Source: Mercurialis annua
Taxonomy: Eukaryota > Streptophyta > Magnoliopsida > Malpighiales > Euphorbiaceae
Length of the DNA: 64,000 nucleotides
Assembly: GCF_937616625.2 (NCBI RefSeq)
Contig: NC_065573.1
Location: 7,765,001-7,829,000 of the forward strand
Direction of reading: 5' to 3'
The translations under genes were made by a program, and so were the position numbers. The notes beneath the pieces were generated by a model. It saw only the letters and a program-made list of their open reading frames with translations, was not told the origin of the DNA and searched no databases. Numbering within the stretch: position 1 is the first letter of the stretch; the number at the start of each line of letters is the position of its first letter. Positions 1 through 11,796 of the stretch are shown piece by piece.

Positions 1-627
1 TTGTTCTGATGAGGTTCGAACTAATCTAAAGCACCTAAAATTCTCTCTCGAGCAATTACAGGCAAAAGCATTAAACTAACTAATACTAGGTTAATTATTC
101 ACTCTCGCACAATGATCAACCTTGTATAAATCAATTAAATGACTGTTAAGAAAATTCAAAGAACACGAAATCGTTAATTCACTCTCGCACAATCAACTCC
201 TGCGTTCTTAATTATATTGTTCTATTCCGATTTTACTCTCTCGACCTAAAACTAAAACATAAGGCATAGACTAAGTGATCAGTTTAGGATAAGCATTAAG
301 CACAATAATTAAAACCCATCAAGAACAAAAACCCATAAATCCAATTCAATTAAACAAACATAATTTTAATTAATAATCCCCAATGAAGGGTTTAGCTAGA
401 CATAATAATAAAAAGACTTAAAGAAACAATTAAAGAAATCATTCTGTAATTAAAATCAATATTGAATATAGAATTAAGATCAATCATACCTTGTTCGAAT
501 GTAATTGGAGAAACAATAATGAAATTAATCCAAGAACGAAGCGATGAAAACTATAATCTATGAAACTAGGGTTTTTATCTAGAAAGCGGTAAATTCGTCG
601 AAACCTTTACAAGATGTAGTCCTTAAC

Positions 628-635
628 TATTTATA
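628..635 (-). promoter_or_regulatory. TATA box of the left-edge LTR
   Basis: On the minus strand this reads TATAAATA in the context gggTATAAATAg. It lies about 590 bp inside the LTR, between a palindrome-rich U3 and an AT-rich leader, as expected for the LTR promoter. The transcription start should lie 25-35 bp further toward lower coordinates. Confidence 0.6.
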
Positions 636-770
636 CCCATGTGTAATTAGGGTCAAATTATGATTTGTAGCTCTTTGAAATGTCAAATATGCCCCTTAGA
701 CTTCAGCAATGCATCGATTTCTCGCAGTGGCAAACTTGTAAAAACAACACGTTTCTGGCTTAATTCTGGG

Positions 771-1002
771 GTCTCGCGACGCGAGACCCACCCTTCACGT
801 CGTGAGAACTTTGATTGAGGGGGTGGCGACGTGATGCTTGGCGTGAGCTGATCGTGAGAAACTTCGTCGTATTTTTTCCATGGGTCTCACGTCGTGAGAC
901 CTGAAATACTAAGGCTCGCGACGCGAGCTTCATCGTGACAACATTGTGAGAAACTTCGGCGAAATTGAAGACATCTCCACCAAATGTCTCACGTCGTGAG
1001 AC
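771..1002. promoter_or_regulatory. Cluster of 15-17-bp perfect palindromes in the U3 of the LTR
   Basis: Four perfect palindromes with a one-base centre are visible: gtctcgcgacgcgagac (771-787), gtctcacgtcgtgagac (884-900 and again at 986-1002) and gctcgcgacgcgagc (914-928). A shorter one, tcacgtcgtga, is at 795-805. They lie 135-375 bp upstream of the minus-strand TATA box. The versions differ symmetrically, so each keeps its dyad symmetry. The central CACGTCGTG form contains an ACGT core. A role in binding a dimeric transcription factor is inference. Confidence 0.6.
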
Positions 1003-3295
1003 TTAACTTTTGACCTTAAACTTCAGTAAATTTGCTCCAACAATACTCGGTTTGTCGCCCATGTCCAATGTTGTTCACATTTGCCCGAAAAGCATCCTAT
1101 TTATTCAAAGTACCTACAACACTTAGACACTACAAATAAATACCAAAACGGGATCAATTGTATCACTACAATCATAAAAATTAACACAAAAAGCCCTTAA
1201 AAATAGGAGTAAATCTAGTCCTATCAGTTCACAAAAGTTACGAAACAAATCCAAATGTTTCGCCTTTTTATCAATTTAAGCCAAACGTTTACAAACATTA
1301 CGAAAGAAATCCAAACGTTTCCCCTTTTCAGCGATTTAAGCCAAACGTTTACAAACGTTTCCAAAAAAATCCAAACGATTCATCTTTTTAGCAATTTAAG
1401 CTAAACGTTTATAAACGTTACAAAACAAATCCAAGCGTTTCATCTTTTTAGCAATTTAAGCCAAAAATTTACAAACGTTACGAAATAAACCCAAACGTTT
1501 CACCTTTTTAGCGATTTAAGCCAAACGTTTATAAAATGTCACGAAACAAATCCAGAAGTTTTGCCTTTTTAGCAATTTAAGCCAAACGTTTACAAACGTT
1601 ACGAAACAAATCCAAACGTTTTCCCTTTTTAGCGATTTAAGCCAAACCTTTACGAACGTTACGAAACAAAACCAAACGTATAAAACGTTACGAAACAAAT
1701 CCAAACGTTTCCCATTTTTAGCGATTTAAGCCAAACGTTACGAAACAAAACCAAACATTTCGCCTTTTTAGCAATTTAAGCTAAACGTTACAAAACAAAT
1801 CCAAGCATTTCACCTTTTTAGCAATTTAAGCCAAACGTTTACAGACGTTCCAAAACAAATCCAAGCGTTTGACCTTTTTAGTAATTTAAGCCAAACATTT
1901 ACAAACGTTACGAAATAAATCCAAGCATTTCTTCTTTTTAGCAGTCTAAGCCAAACTTTGACAAACATTACGAAACAAATCCAAACATTTCACCTTTTTA
2001 GCAATATAAGCTGAACGTTTACAAATGATACGAAACAAAACCAAACGTTTCACCTTTGTAGTAATTTAAGCCGAACGTTTACTAACGTTACGAAACAAAT
2101 CCAAACATTTCTTCATTTTAGCGATTTAAGCCAAATGTTTAAAACGTTACAAAACAAATCCAAACGTTTCACCTTTTTAGCGATTTATGCCAAACATTAC
2201 AAAACAAATCCAAACATTTCCCCTTTTTAGCTATTGAAGCCAAACTTTTATAAACGTTACGAAACAAATCCAAACGTTTCACATTTTTTGTAATTTAAGT
2301 CAAACGTTTACAAATGTTACGAAACAAAAACCAAGCGTTTCACCTTTTTAGCTATTTAAGCCAAACGTTTACAAACGTAACGAAACAAATCCAAGCGTTT
2401 CACCGTTTTAGTTATTGAAGCCAAACGTTACGAAACAAATCCAAGCGTTTCACCTTTTTAGCAATTTAAGCCAAACGTTTACAAACATTACCAAAAAAAT
2501 CCAAACATTTCACGTTTTTAGCGATTTAAGACAAATATTTACAAACAGTACGAAACAAATCCAAACGTTTCACCTTTTTAGCGATCTAAGCCAAACGTTT
2601 ACAAACGTTACGAAACAAATCAAAGCGTTTCACCATTTAACGATTTAAGCCAAATGTTTAAAACATTACGAAACAAATCCAAGCGTTTCACCTTTTTAGC
2701 AATTTAACCCAAACGTTTACAAACATTACGAAACAAATCCAAACATTTCACCTTTTTAGTGATTTAAGCCAAACATTTATAAACGGTACGAAACAAATCC
2801 AAACGTTTAACCTTTTTAGCGATTTAAGTCAAACGTTTACAAACGTTACGAAACAAATCAAAATGTTTCACCATTTTAGCGATTTAAGCCAAATGTTTAA
2901 AACGTTACGAAACAAATACAAACGTTTCAACTTTTTAGCGATTTATGCCAAACGTTTACAAACGTTACGAAACAAATCCAAATGTTTCACATTTTTAGCG
3001 ATTTAAGCAAAACTATTACAAATTTACGAAACAAAACCAAACATTTCACGTTTTTAGCAATTTAAGCCGAACGTTTACAAACGTTACAAAACAAATAAAA
3101 GTGTTTCACCTTTTTAGCAATTTAAGCCAAACGTTTACAAACGTTATGAAACAAAACCAAATGTTTTCCCATTTTAGCGATTTAAGCCAAACGTTTATAA
3201 ATGTTACGAAACAAAACCAAACGTTTTACCATTTTAGCGATTTAAGCCAAATGTTTACAAACGTTATGAAAAAAATCCAAATGTTTCACGCTTTT

Positions 3296-3483
3296 GAACG
3301 TTTGGTTTAAATGTTTAATTAAATGTGAAACGTTTGGTTTTGTTTCGTAACGTTTGTAAATGTTTAATTTATATTGCTAAAAAGGTGTAACGCTTGGATT
3401 TTTTTGGTAAAATTTGTAAACGTTTGGTTTTAATCGCTAAAATGGGGAAACGTTTGGATTTGTTTCGTAAATGTTTATTAATA
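3296..3483 (-). repeat. Inverted satellite segment, about three monomers
   Basis: Within the plus-oriented array this stretch carries reverse-complement motifs: aaacgtttggttttgtttcg, gctaaaaaggtgtaacgc, atcgctaaaatgggg. Plus orientation resumes at gagcgatttaagcc (3484 on). The junctions are ragged, with partial monomers on both sides, so it looks like an inversion or an inverted insertion of about 190 bp. Confidence 0.85.
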
Positions 3484-4365
3484 GAGCGATTTAAGCCAAA
3501 CGTTTAAAATGTTACGAAACAAATCCAAGCGTTACGAAAAAATCCAAGCGTTTCCCCCATTTTTGCGATTTAAGCAGAACGTTTACAAAGGCTATGAAAC
3601 AAAACCAAATGTTTCACCTTTTTAGCGATTTAAGCCAAACGTTTAGAAACGTTGCGAAACAAATCCAAACATTATGAAAAAAAACCAAATGTTTCATCTT
3701 TTTAGCGATTTAAGCCAAACATTTACAAACGTTACAAAACAAAGCCTAACATTTACAAATGTTACGAAACATATCCAAGCGTTTAAACTTTTTAGCAACT
3801 TAAACAAAACGTTTATAAACGTTATGGAAAAAATCCAAACGTTTCACCTTTTTAGCGATTTAAGCCAAACATTTACAAAGGTTATGAAACAAAACCAAAC
3901 GTTTCACATTTTTAGCAATTTAAGCCGAACGTTTACAAACATTACAAAATAAAACCAAACGTTTCACCTTTTTTAGCGAATTAAGCCAAATGTTTGTAAA
4001 CGTTACAAAAAAATCAAAGCGTTTCCCTTTTTTAGCTATTTAAGATAAATGTTTACAAACGTTACGAAACAAATCGAACCGTTTAACCTTTTTAGCAATT
4101 TAAGCCAAACGATTACAAACGTTATGAAACAAATCCAAACTTTTCACCTTTTTAGCGATTTAAACCAAACATATACAAACGTAACAAAACAAATCCAAAC
4201 GTTTCACCTTATTTGCGATTTAAGCCAAATGTTTACAAAATGTTATGAAACAAATCCAAACGTTTCACCTTTATAGCAATTTCAGCCAAAATTTTACAAA
4301 CGTTACGAAACAAATCCAAACGTTTTACCTTTTTAGCAATTTAAGCCAAACGTTACGAAACAAAA

Positions 4366-4486
4366 CCAAACATTTAAAATGTTACGAAACAAATCAAAAC
4401 GTTTAAAACGTTACGAAACAAATCCAAACGTTTAAAACATTACGAAACAAATCCAAACGTTTAAAACGTTACGAAACAAATCCAAA
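4366..4486 (+). repeat. Run of four 29-bp half-monomers
   Basis: The aaac of successive units ends at 4371, 4400, 4429, 4458 and 4487, an exact 29-bp period. Each unit holds ccaaacgttt followed by aaaacgttacgaaacaaat and lacks the T-rich half (cacctttttagcgatttaag). This is what recombination between the two ccaaacgttt decamers of one monomer, 30 bp apart, would leave, minus one base. Single 29-bp units also occur elsewhere, for example near 6330 and 14156. Confidence 0.9.
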
Positions 4487-7400
4487 CGTTTCACATTTTT
4501 AGCGATTTAAGCCAAACCTTTACAACCGTTACGAAACAAAGCCAAGCGTTTCACCTTTTTAGCAATTTAAGACAAACGTTTACAAACGTTATAAAACAAA
4601 TCCAAGCGTTTCACCTTTTTAGCAATTTAAAGCAAACATTTACAAACATTACGAAACAAATCCATGAATTTCACCTTTTTAGCAATTTAAGCCAAACGTT
4701 TACAAACGTTACGAAACAAATCCAAGAGTTTCACCTTCTTAGCAGTTTAAGCCTAACATTTACAAACGTTACGAAACAAATCCAAACGTGTTACCTATTT
4801 AGCGATTTAAGTCGAACGTTTACAAACGTTATGAAACAAAACCAAACGTTTCACTTTTTAGCGATTTTAGCCAAAGGTTAACAAACATTACGAAACAAAT
4901 TCAAACCTTTCCTCATTTTAGCGATCTAAGCCAAACGTTTAAAACGTTACGAAACAAATACAAATGTTTCACCTTTTTAGCGATTTAAACCAAACGTTTA
5001 CAAACGTTAGGAACAAATCCAAACGTTTCACCTTTTTAGCGAGTAAAGCCAAACGTTTACAAACGTTACGAAAGAAATCCAAACGTTTCACATTTTTAAC
5101 AATTTAAGCCAAACGTTTACAAACATTACTAAACAAAACCAGACGTTTTACCTTTTTAGCAATTTAAGCAAAACGTTTACAAACGTTGCGAAACAAATCC
5201 ATGAGTTTCCACCTTTTTAGCAATTTAAGCCCAAACGTTTACAAACGTTACGAAACAAATCGAAACGTTTAACCTTTTTAGCGATTTAAGCCAAACGTTT
5301 ACAAACAGTACGAAACAAATCCAAACTTTTCACCTTTTTAGCGATTTAAGCCAAACGTTTATAAACGCTACGAAACAAATCCAAATGTTTCACCTTTTTA
5401 GCAATTTAAGCCAAACGTTTACAACGTTACGAAACAAATCCAAGCGTTTCTCCTTTTTAGCAATTTAAGCCAAACGTATAAAATGTTACGAAACAAATCA
5501 AAGCGTTTCACCTTTTTAGCAATTTAAGCCAAACGTTTACAAAGGTTATCAAACAAATCCAAACGTTTCACCTTTTTAGCGATTTAAACCAAACATTTAC
5601 AAACAATTCGAAACAAATCCATACGTTTCACCTTTTTTGTGATTTAAGCCAAACGTGTACAAACGTCGCGAAACAAATCCATACGTTTATAAATGTTACG
5701 AAATAAATCCAAACGTTTCACATTTTTAGCAATTTCAACCTATCGTTTACAAACATTACAAAACAAAACCAAGCATTTCACCTTTTTAGCAATTTAAGCC
5801 AAACGTTTACAAACGTTACGAAACAAATACAAGCGTTTCCCCTTTTTAGCAATTTAAGCCAAACTTGATAAACGTTACGAAACAAATCCAAATCGTTACG
5901 AAACAAATCCAAACATTTAGCCTTTTTAGCGATATAAGCCAAACGTTTACAAAGGTTACCAAAAATATCCAAAGTTTTCACCTTTTCACTAATTTAAGCC
6001 ATACGTTTACAAACGTTACGAAACAAATCCAAGCGTTTCACATTTTTAGCAATTTAAGCCAAATGTTTACAAACGTTACGAAATAAATCAAAACGTTTCA
6101 TCTGTTTAGCGATTGAAGCCAAATGTTTCCAAACGTTACGAAACAAATCCAAATGTTTCACCTTTTTAGCGATTTAAGCCAAACTTTTACAAACGTTACG
6201 AAACTAATCCAAACATTTCCTCTTTTTAGCGATTTAAGCCAAATGTTTACAAACGTTATAAAACAAATCCAAACTTTTGACCTTTTTAGCGATATAAGCC
6301 AAACGTTTAGAAAAGTTACGAAACAAAACCAAACGTTTAAAATGTTACGAAACAAATCCAAACGTTTCATATTTTTAGAGATTTAAGCCAAACCCTTATA
6401 AACGTTACGAAACAAAACCTAGCGTTTCACCTTTTTAGTAATATAAGCCAAATGTTTACAAACGTTACGAAACAAATCCAAACGTTTCACCTTTTTAGCG
6501 ATTAAAGAGAAACGCTTACAAACTGTACGAAACAAATCCTAGCGTTTCACCTTTTTAGCGATGTAAGCCAAATGTTTATAAACGCTGCGAAACAAATCCA
6601 AACGTTTCACGTTTTTAGCAATTTAATCGAAACGTTCTGAAACAAAATCAAGCATTTCACCTTTTTAGTAATTGAAGCCAAACATTTACAAACGTTACGA
6701 AACAAATCCAAGCGTTTTACCCTTTTAGCAATTTAAGCCAAACGTTTACAAACGTTACGAAACAAATCAAAACGTTTCATCTTTTTAGCGATTTAAGCCT
6801 AACGTTTACAAACTTTACGAAACAAAATCAAATATTTCACCTTTTCAGCAATTTAAGCCAAACGTTAACAGAAGTTACGAAACAAATCCTAACGTTTCCC
6901 CATTTTAGCGATTTAAGCCAAACGTTTAAAATGTTACGAAACAAATCTAAACATTTCAACTTTTTAGCGATTTATGCCAAACGTTTACAAGCGTTACCAA
7001 ACAAATCCAAACGTTTCACCTTTTGAGCGATTTAAGCCAAACGTTTACAAACTTTACGAAACAAATCCAAACGTTTCCCCTTTTTAGCGATTTAAGCCAA
7101 ACGTTTACAAAAGTTATGAAATAAATCCATATGTTTCACCTTTTTAGCAGTTTAAGCCAAATGTTTACAAACGTTACGAAACCAATCCAAGTGTTTCACC
7201 TTTTTAGCGATTTAAGCCAAACGTTTACGAACGTTACGAAACAAATCCAAACGATTCACCTTTTTAACGTTTTAACCAAACGTTTACCAATGTTACCAAT
7301 CAAATCCAAACGTTTGACCATTTTAACAATTTAAGCCAAACATTTACAAACTCAACGAAGCAAATCCAAACGACCTTTTTAGTGATTTAAGCCAAACGTT

Positions 7401-9760
7401 TATAAAATGTTCCGAAACAAATCAAAACGTTACGCCTTTTAGCAATTTAAGCCAAACGTTTACAAAAGTTACGAAACAAATCCAAACGTTTCACCTTTTT
7501 AGTGATTTAAACCAAACGTTTACAAACGTTACGAAACAAAACCGAACATTTAAAACGTTACGAAACAAATCCAAACATTACACATTTTCAGCGATTTAAG
7601 CCAAATCTTTACAAATGTTACGAAACAAAACCAAGTGTTTTACCTTTTTAGCAATTTAAGCCAAACGTTTACAAACGTTATGAAACAAATCCAATTGTTT
7701 GACCTTTTTAGCAATTTAAGCTAAACGTTTACAAACGTTCCGAAACAAATCCAAGCGTTTCACCTTTTTTGTAATTTAAGCTAAACGTTTACAAACTTTA
7801 CGAAACAATTCCAAGCATTTCACCTTTTTAGCAATTTAAACCCAAAGTTTAATACGTTACGAAACAAATCCAAACGTTTCACATTTTTAGCAATTTAACC
7901 CAATGTTTACAAACGTTACGAAACATATCTAAACGTTTCACCCTTTTATCGATTTAAGCCAAACGTTTACAAACGTTATAAAACAAATCCAAACGTTTCA
8001 CCTTCTTAGCAATATAAGTTGAACGTTTACAAACGTTACGAAACAAATCCAAATGTTTCACCTTTTTAGCGATTTAAGACAAACGTTTACAAACGTTACG
8101 AAACAAATCCAAACGTTTCACCTTTTTAGCGATTTATGCCAAACGTTTACAAACGTTTCGAAACAAATCCAAATGTTTCACCTTTTTAGCAATTTAAGCC
8201 AAACGTTTACAAACATTACGAAACAAATCCAAGCGTTTCACCTTTTTAGCAATGTAAGCCAAAATGTTTACAAACGTTACGAAACAAATCCAAAAGTTTC
8301 ACCTTTTTAACGATTTAAGCCGAACGTTTACAAATGTTACGAAACAAAACCAAACGTTTCACCTTTTTATCAATTTAAGCCAAATGTTTACAAACGATAC
8401 GAAACAAATCCAAACGTTTCAAATTTTTAGCGGTTAAGCCAAACGTTTACAAACGTTACGAAACAAATCTAAGCGTTTCAACTTTTTAGCAATCTAAGCT
8501 AAACGTCTACAAACGTTACAAATCAAATCCAAGCGTTTCAACTTTTTAGCAATTTAAATCAAACGTTTAAAATGTTACGAAACAAATCCAAACGTTTCAT
8601 ATTTTTTGCAATTTAGGACAAATGTTTACAAACGATACGAAACAAATCTAAACGTTTCCCCTTTTTAGCGATTTAAGCCAAACGTTTACAAACGTTACAA
8701 AACAAATCCAAATGTTTCACTTTTTTAGCAATTTAAGCCGAACGTATACAAACGTAACAAAACAAAACCAAACGTTTCACCGTTTTTGCGATTTAAGCCA
8801 AACATTTTCAAACGTTACGAAACAAATCCAAACGTTTCACGTTTTTACCGATTTAAGCCAAACGTTTACAAACATTACGAAACAGAACCAAACGTTTCGC
8901 CATTTTTGCAATTTAAGCCAAACGTTTACAAACGTTACGAAACAAATCGAAACCTTTCACCTTTTTAGCGATTTAAGCCAAACGCTTACAAACGTTAGCA
9001 AACAAATTCAAACGTTTCGCCTTTTTTGCAATTTAAGCCAAACATTTACAAACGAAACGAAACAAATCCAAAAGTTTTACCTTTTTAGCGATTTAAGACA
9101 ATTTTTTACAATATGTTACGAAACAAGTTCAAACGTTTTTCCTTTTTAGCAATTTAAGCCAAACGTAGCAAACTTTACGAAACAAATCCAAACGTTTCAC
9201 CTTTATAGCGATTTACGCCAAACATTTAAAACATTACGAAATAACCAAATGTTTAAAACGTTACGAAACAAATTCAAACGTTTCACATTTTTAGCGATTT
9301 AAGCCAAATCTTTACAAACATTACGAAACAAAACGAAGCGTTTCACCTTTTTAGCAATTGAAGCCAAACGTTTACAAACGTTACGAAACAAATCCAAGCT
9401 TTTCACCTTTTTAGCAATTTATGCCGAACATTTACAAACGTTCCGAAACAAATCCAAGCGTTTCACCTTTTTAGTAATTTAAGCGAAACGTTTACAAACG
9501 TTACGAAACAAATTCAAGCGTTTCACCTTTTTAGCAATTTAAACCAAACGTCTAAAACATTACGAAACTAATTCAAACGTTTCACATTTTTAGCAATTTA
9601 AGCCAAACGTTTACAAACGTTACAAACAAATCTAAACATTTTACCTTTATAGCGATTTAAGCCAAACGTATACAAATGTTACAAAACAAACCCAAATGTT
9701 TCACCCTTTTAGCAGCTTAAGGCGAACGTTTACAAACGTTACGAAACAAAACCAAACATT

Positions 9761-9837
9761 TCATGTGATGATGTCATGTGATGATGTCACGATTATGTCA
9801 TGTGATGATGTCACGATGATGTCATGTGATGATGTCA
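9761..9837 (+). repeat. gtgatgatgtca minisatellite at the 5' edge of the copia remnant
   Basis: Units of 11-13 bp alternate between tcatgtgatgatg and tcacgatgatg forms. The same units fill 12997-13110 inside the 3' LTR. This piece is therefore most simply a scrap of the lost 5' LTR, joined directly to the middle of pol. It ends at gatgtca (9831-9837), where coding sequence begins. Confidence 0.8.
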
Positions 9838-10778
9838 AGGAATATTGAATTAGATGAGGAGTCATCTAAAAACCAAGAAAATGATATAATGGAGATTGAT
9901 CAAACCCATAGTGAACCAGAATTAGTAAAATCTACAGAAACACCTCGAAGATCAAGTAGAGTATCTTATCCACCGGAGAGAGATGGTTTTCTTCATGATA
10001 TTCAAGAGTTGTTTATTCATGGAGAAAATGATCAAATTGTTGATCCTTGTACTTATGAAGAAACTGTATGTTATATAGATTCTTCAAGATGGCTTGAAGC
10101 TATGAAATCCGAAATGGATTCCATGTACAATAACCAAGTTTGGGAGCTAGTCAATCCACCCAATGGTATTATACCAATAGGGAATAAATGGATCTTCAAG
10201 CGTAAAATTGGTGCTGATGGAAAAGTGGAGACGTTTAAAGCTAGGCTTGTTGCGAAAGGGTTTCGCCAAAGGCAAGGAGTCGATTATGAAGAGATTTTCT
10301 CGCCTGTAGCCATGCTTAAGTCCATCCGGATTCTTCTTGCCATAGCTGCACATTTAGATTATGAGGTTTGGCAAATGGATGTCAAGACCGCATTTATTAA
10401 TGGATATATTGAGGAAGAAATCTATATGGAACAACCTAAGGGTTTTGAATCCGAAGAAGGTTCCAAGGTGTGTAAGCTTAAACGATCCATATATGGATTG
10501 AAGCAAGCTTCGAGAAGTTGGAATCGTCGTTTTGATGAAGCTATAAAGAGTTACAAGTTTATCAAAAACAAAGATTAACCATGTGTTTACAAGAAGGTTA
10601 GTGGGAGCGCAATCACGTTCCTAGTCTTGTACGTAGATGACATTTTACTAATAGGAAATGATGTCGGTATGTTAACCTCTGTAAAGCTTTGGTTATCCAA
10701 AACTTTCTCCATGAAAGACCTCGGAGAAGCAACTTATATTCTCGGTATTAGACTCTATAGAGATAGATCTAAGAGAAT
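9826..10778 (+). pseudogene. Copia pol remnant: reverse transcriptase domain, broken
   Basis: In copia elements this domain makes cDNA from element RNA inside the virus-like particle. The open frame 9826-10578 (250 codons) has the linker with RRSSRVSYPPER, then RT from about residue 85: WLEAMKSEMDSM, NKWIFKRKIGADG, KARLVAKGFRQRQGVDYEE, the catalytic-aspartate motif QMDVKTAFINGYIEEE, and KLKRSIYGLKQASRSWNRRF. A stop at 10576-10578 interrupts it. The same frame continues with the second catalytic motif VLYVDDILLIGND (about 10624-10662), DLGEATYILGIRLYRDRSKR (near 10723-10773), and then breaks at the 215-bp duplication. The ATG at 9826 lies in minisatellite and is not a real start. N-terminal pol is absent. 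Confidence 0.93.
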
Positions 10779-11208
10779 AATATGGAAAATTCTAAGAGAG
10801 GACTGATTCCCGTTAGGCATGGAATTCACCTTTCAAAGGATATGTCTCCAAAGACATCTGAGGAAAGAGATGAAATGGCAAAGATACCATATGCTTCGGC
10901 AATTGGTAGTCTTATGTACGCTATGTTGTGTACCAGGCCGGATATTGCCTATGCGGTTAGTTTAACTAGCCGATATCAATCCAATCAAGGTTCAATATGG
11001 AAAATTCTAAGAGAGGACTGATTCCCGTTAGGCATGGAATTCACCTTTCAAAGGATATGTCTCCAAAGACATCTGAGGAAAGAGATGAAATGGCAAAGAT
11101 ACCATATGCTTTGGCAATTGGTAGTCTTATGTACGCTATGTTGTGTACCAGGCCGGATATTGCCTATGCGGTTAGTTTAACTAGCCGATATCAATCCAAT
11201 CCAGGTTC
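10779..11208 (+). repeat. 215-bp tandem duplication inside copia pol
   Basis: The segment 10779-10993 is repeated at 10994-11208, both starting aatatggaaaattc and ending ccaatcaaggttc or ccaatccaggttc. I see two mismatches (a C/T in gcttcggca versus gctttggca, and an A/C in the final motif), so the event is recent relative to other decay. Since 215 is not a multiple of three, the second copy is in a different frame (MENSKRGLIPVRHG appears twice). The sequence normally lying between LYRDRSKR and MENSKRG in this family appears to be missing at the left junction. Confidence 0.95.
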
Positions 11209-11782
11209 GGAACATTGGATGACTGTTAAGAATATCTTTAAGTACTTGAGAAGGACTAAAGATATGGTCTTAACATATGGAGGAGGTGATCTACAAATAG
11301 ACGGCTTTACAGATTCTGATTTTCAATCAGATATAGACGATCGTAAGTCTATATCCGGATTCGTATTCATATGTAATGGAGGAGCAGTGAGTTGGAAGTG
11401 TTCCAAACAAGAAACCACTGCAGATTCCACCACAGAAGCTGAGTATATTGCGGCATCAGATGCTACAAAGGAAGCTGTTTGGATTAAGAAGTTCGTTTGT
11501 GAACTTGGTATGGTTCCTACCATTGAGTCGGCGGTTCCTCTTTTCTGCGACAACAATGGTGCTATAGCCCAGGCAAAGGAACCCCGGTCTCACTAGAAAT
11601 CCAAACACATAGAAAGGCGCTATCATATCATCCGAGAGATTTTTGGAAAGGGAGATGTGTCTCTCCAAAAGATAGCATCAGCCGATAACACGGCTGACCC
11701 ACTGACAAAGCCCATGACCCAGAGTCAATTAGATTTACATCTTGAGAAGATGGGGCTTAGATATAGTAGCCAATGGCACTAG
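10997..11782 (+). pseudogene. Copia pol remnant: end of RT and RNase H domain
   Basis: The frame from 10997 opens in the second copy of the duplication (MENSKRGLIPVRHG), passes through LMYAMLCTRPDIAYAVSLTS and enters RNase H, which degrades the RNA of the RNA:DNA hybrid. RNase H hallmarks are GFTDSDFQSDIDDRKSISG, TTEAEYIAASDATKEAVW and the CDNNGAIAQAKEP aspartate region. A stop at 11594-11596 interrupts it. The same frame then continues as KSKHIERRYHIIREIFGKGD and NTADPLTKPM, the usual copia C-terminus, and ends at the stop 11780-11782, 14 bp before the LTR. Confidence 0.93.
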
Positions 11783-11784
11783 TG

Positions 11785-11796
11785 CAAGTGGGAGAT
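11785..11796 (+). promoter_or_regulatory. Polypurine tract of the copia element
   Basis: The purine-rich caagtgggagat lies directly before the LTR start TGTTAG, where plus-strand DNA priming would occur. Confidence 0.75.

Larger units (their letters stand above)
1..1226 (-). mobile_element. LTR retrotransposon, 5' LTR and leader, runs off the left edge
   Basis: Non-satellite sequence ends abruptly at 1226, where the satellite begins. Read on the minus strand it starts TGATAGGACTAG, a TG start expected of an LTR. It then has about 590 bp of U3-like sequence, a TATA box at 628-635 and a long AT-rich leader. A 16-bp direct repeat (ttcactctcgcacaat) lies at 98-113 and 178-193. No coding frame is present. 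The five bases after the element (gttca, 1227-1231) would be one half of a target duplication; the other half is outside the window. Superfamily is not certain: the layout fits a Ty3/gypsy element, but no protein domain is visible to prove it. Confidence 0.7.
1227..9764 (+). repeat. 60-bp satellite array, block 1
   Basis: Head-to-tail monomers of 60 bp, nearly all in the same orientation. Each has ccaaacgttt, then a T-rich stretch (cacctttttagc), gatttaag, a second ccaaacgttt, acaaacgtta and cgaaacaaat. Monomers differ mostly by single-base changes, many at CpG sites. Deviations in this block are an inverted segment (3296-3483) and a run of 29-bp short units (4366-4486). The block ends where a copia remnant joins it, sharing the four bases TCAT (9761-9764). 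Short open frames here are by-products of the 20-codon period. No gene is seen. Confidence 0.97.

Noticed and set aside
1227..9764. CRISPR-like array of regularly spaced repeats
   Set aside because: The whole 60-bp unit repeats and there are no unique spacers. The setting is a plant genome with LTR elements and no cas genes.
9826..10578. Treating the 250-codon reverse-transcriptase frame as an intact gene
   Set aside because: Its ATG lies in a minisatellite. It stops before the second catalytic motif, and the rest of pol lies in other frames.
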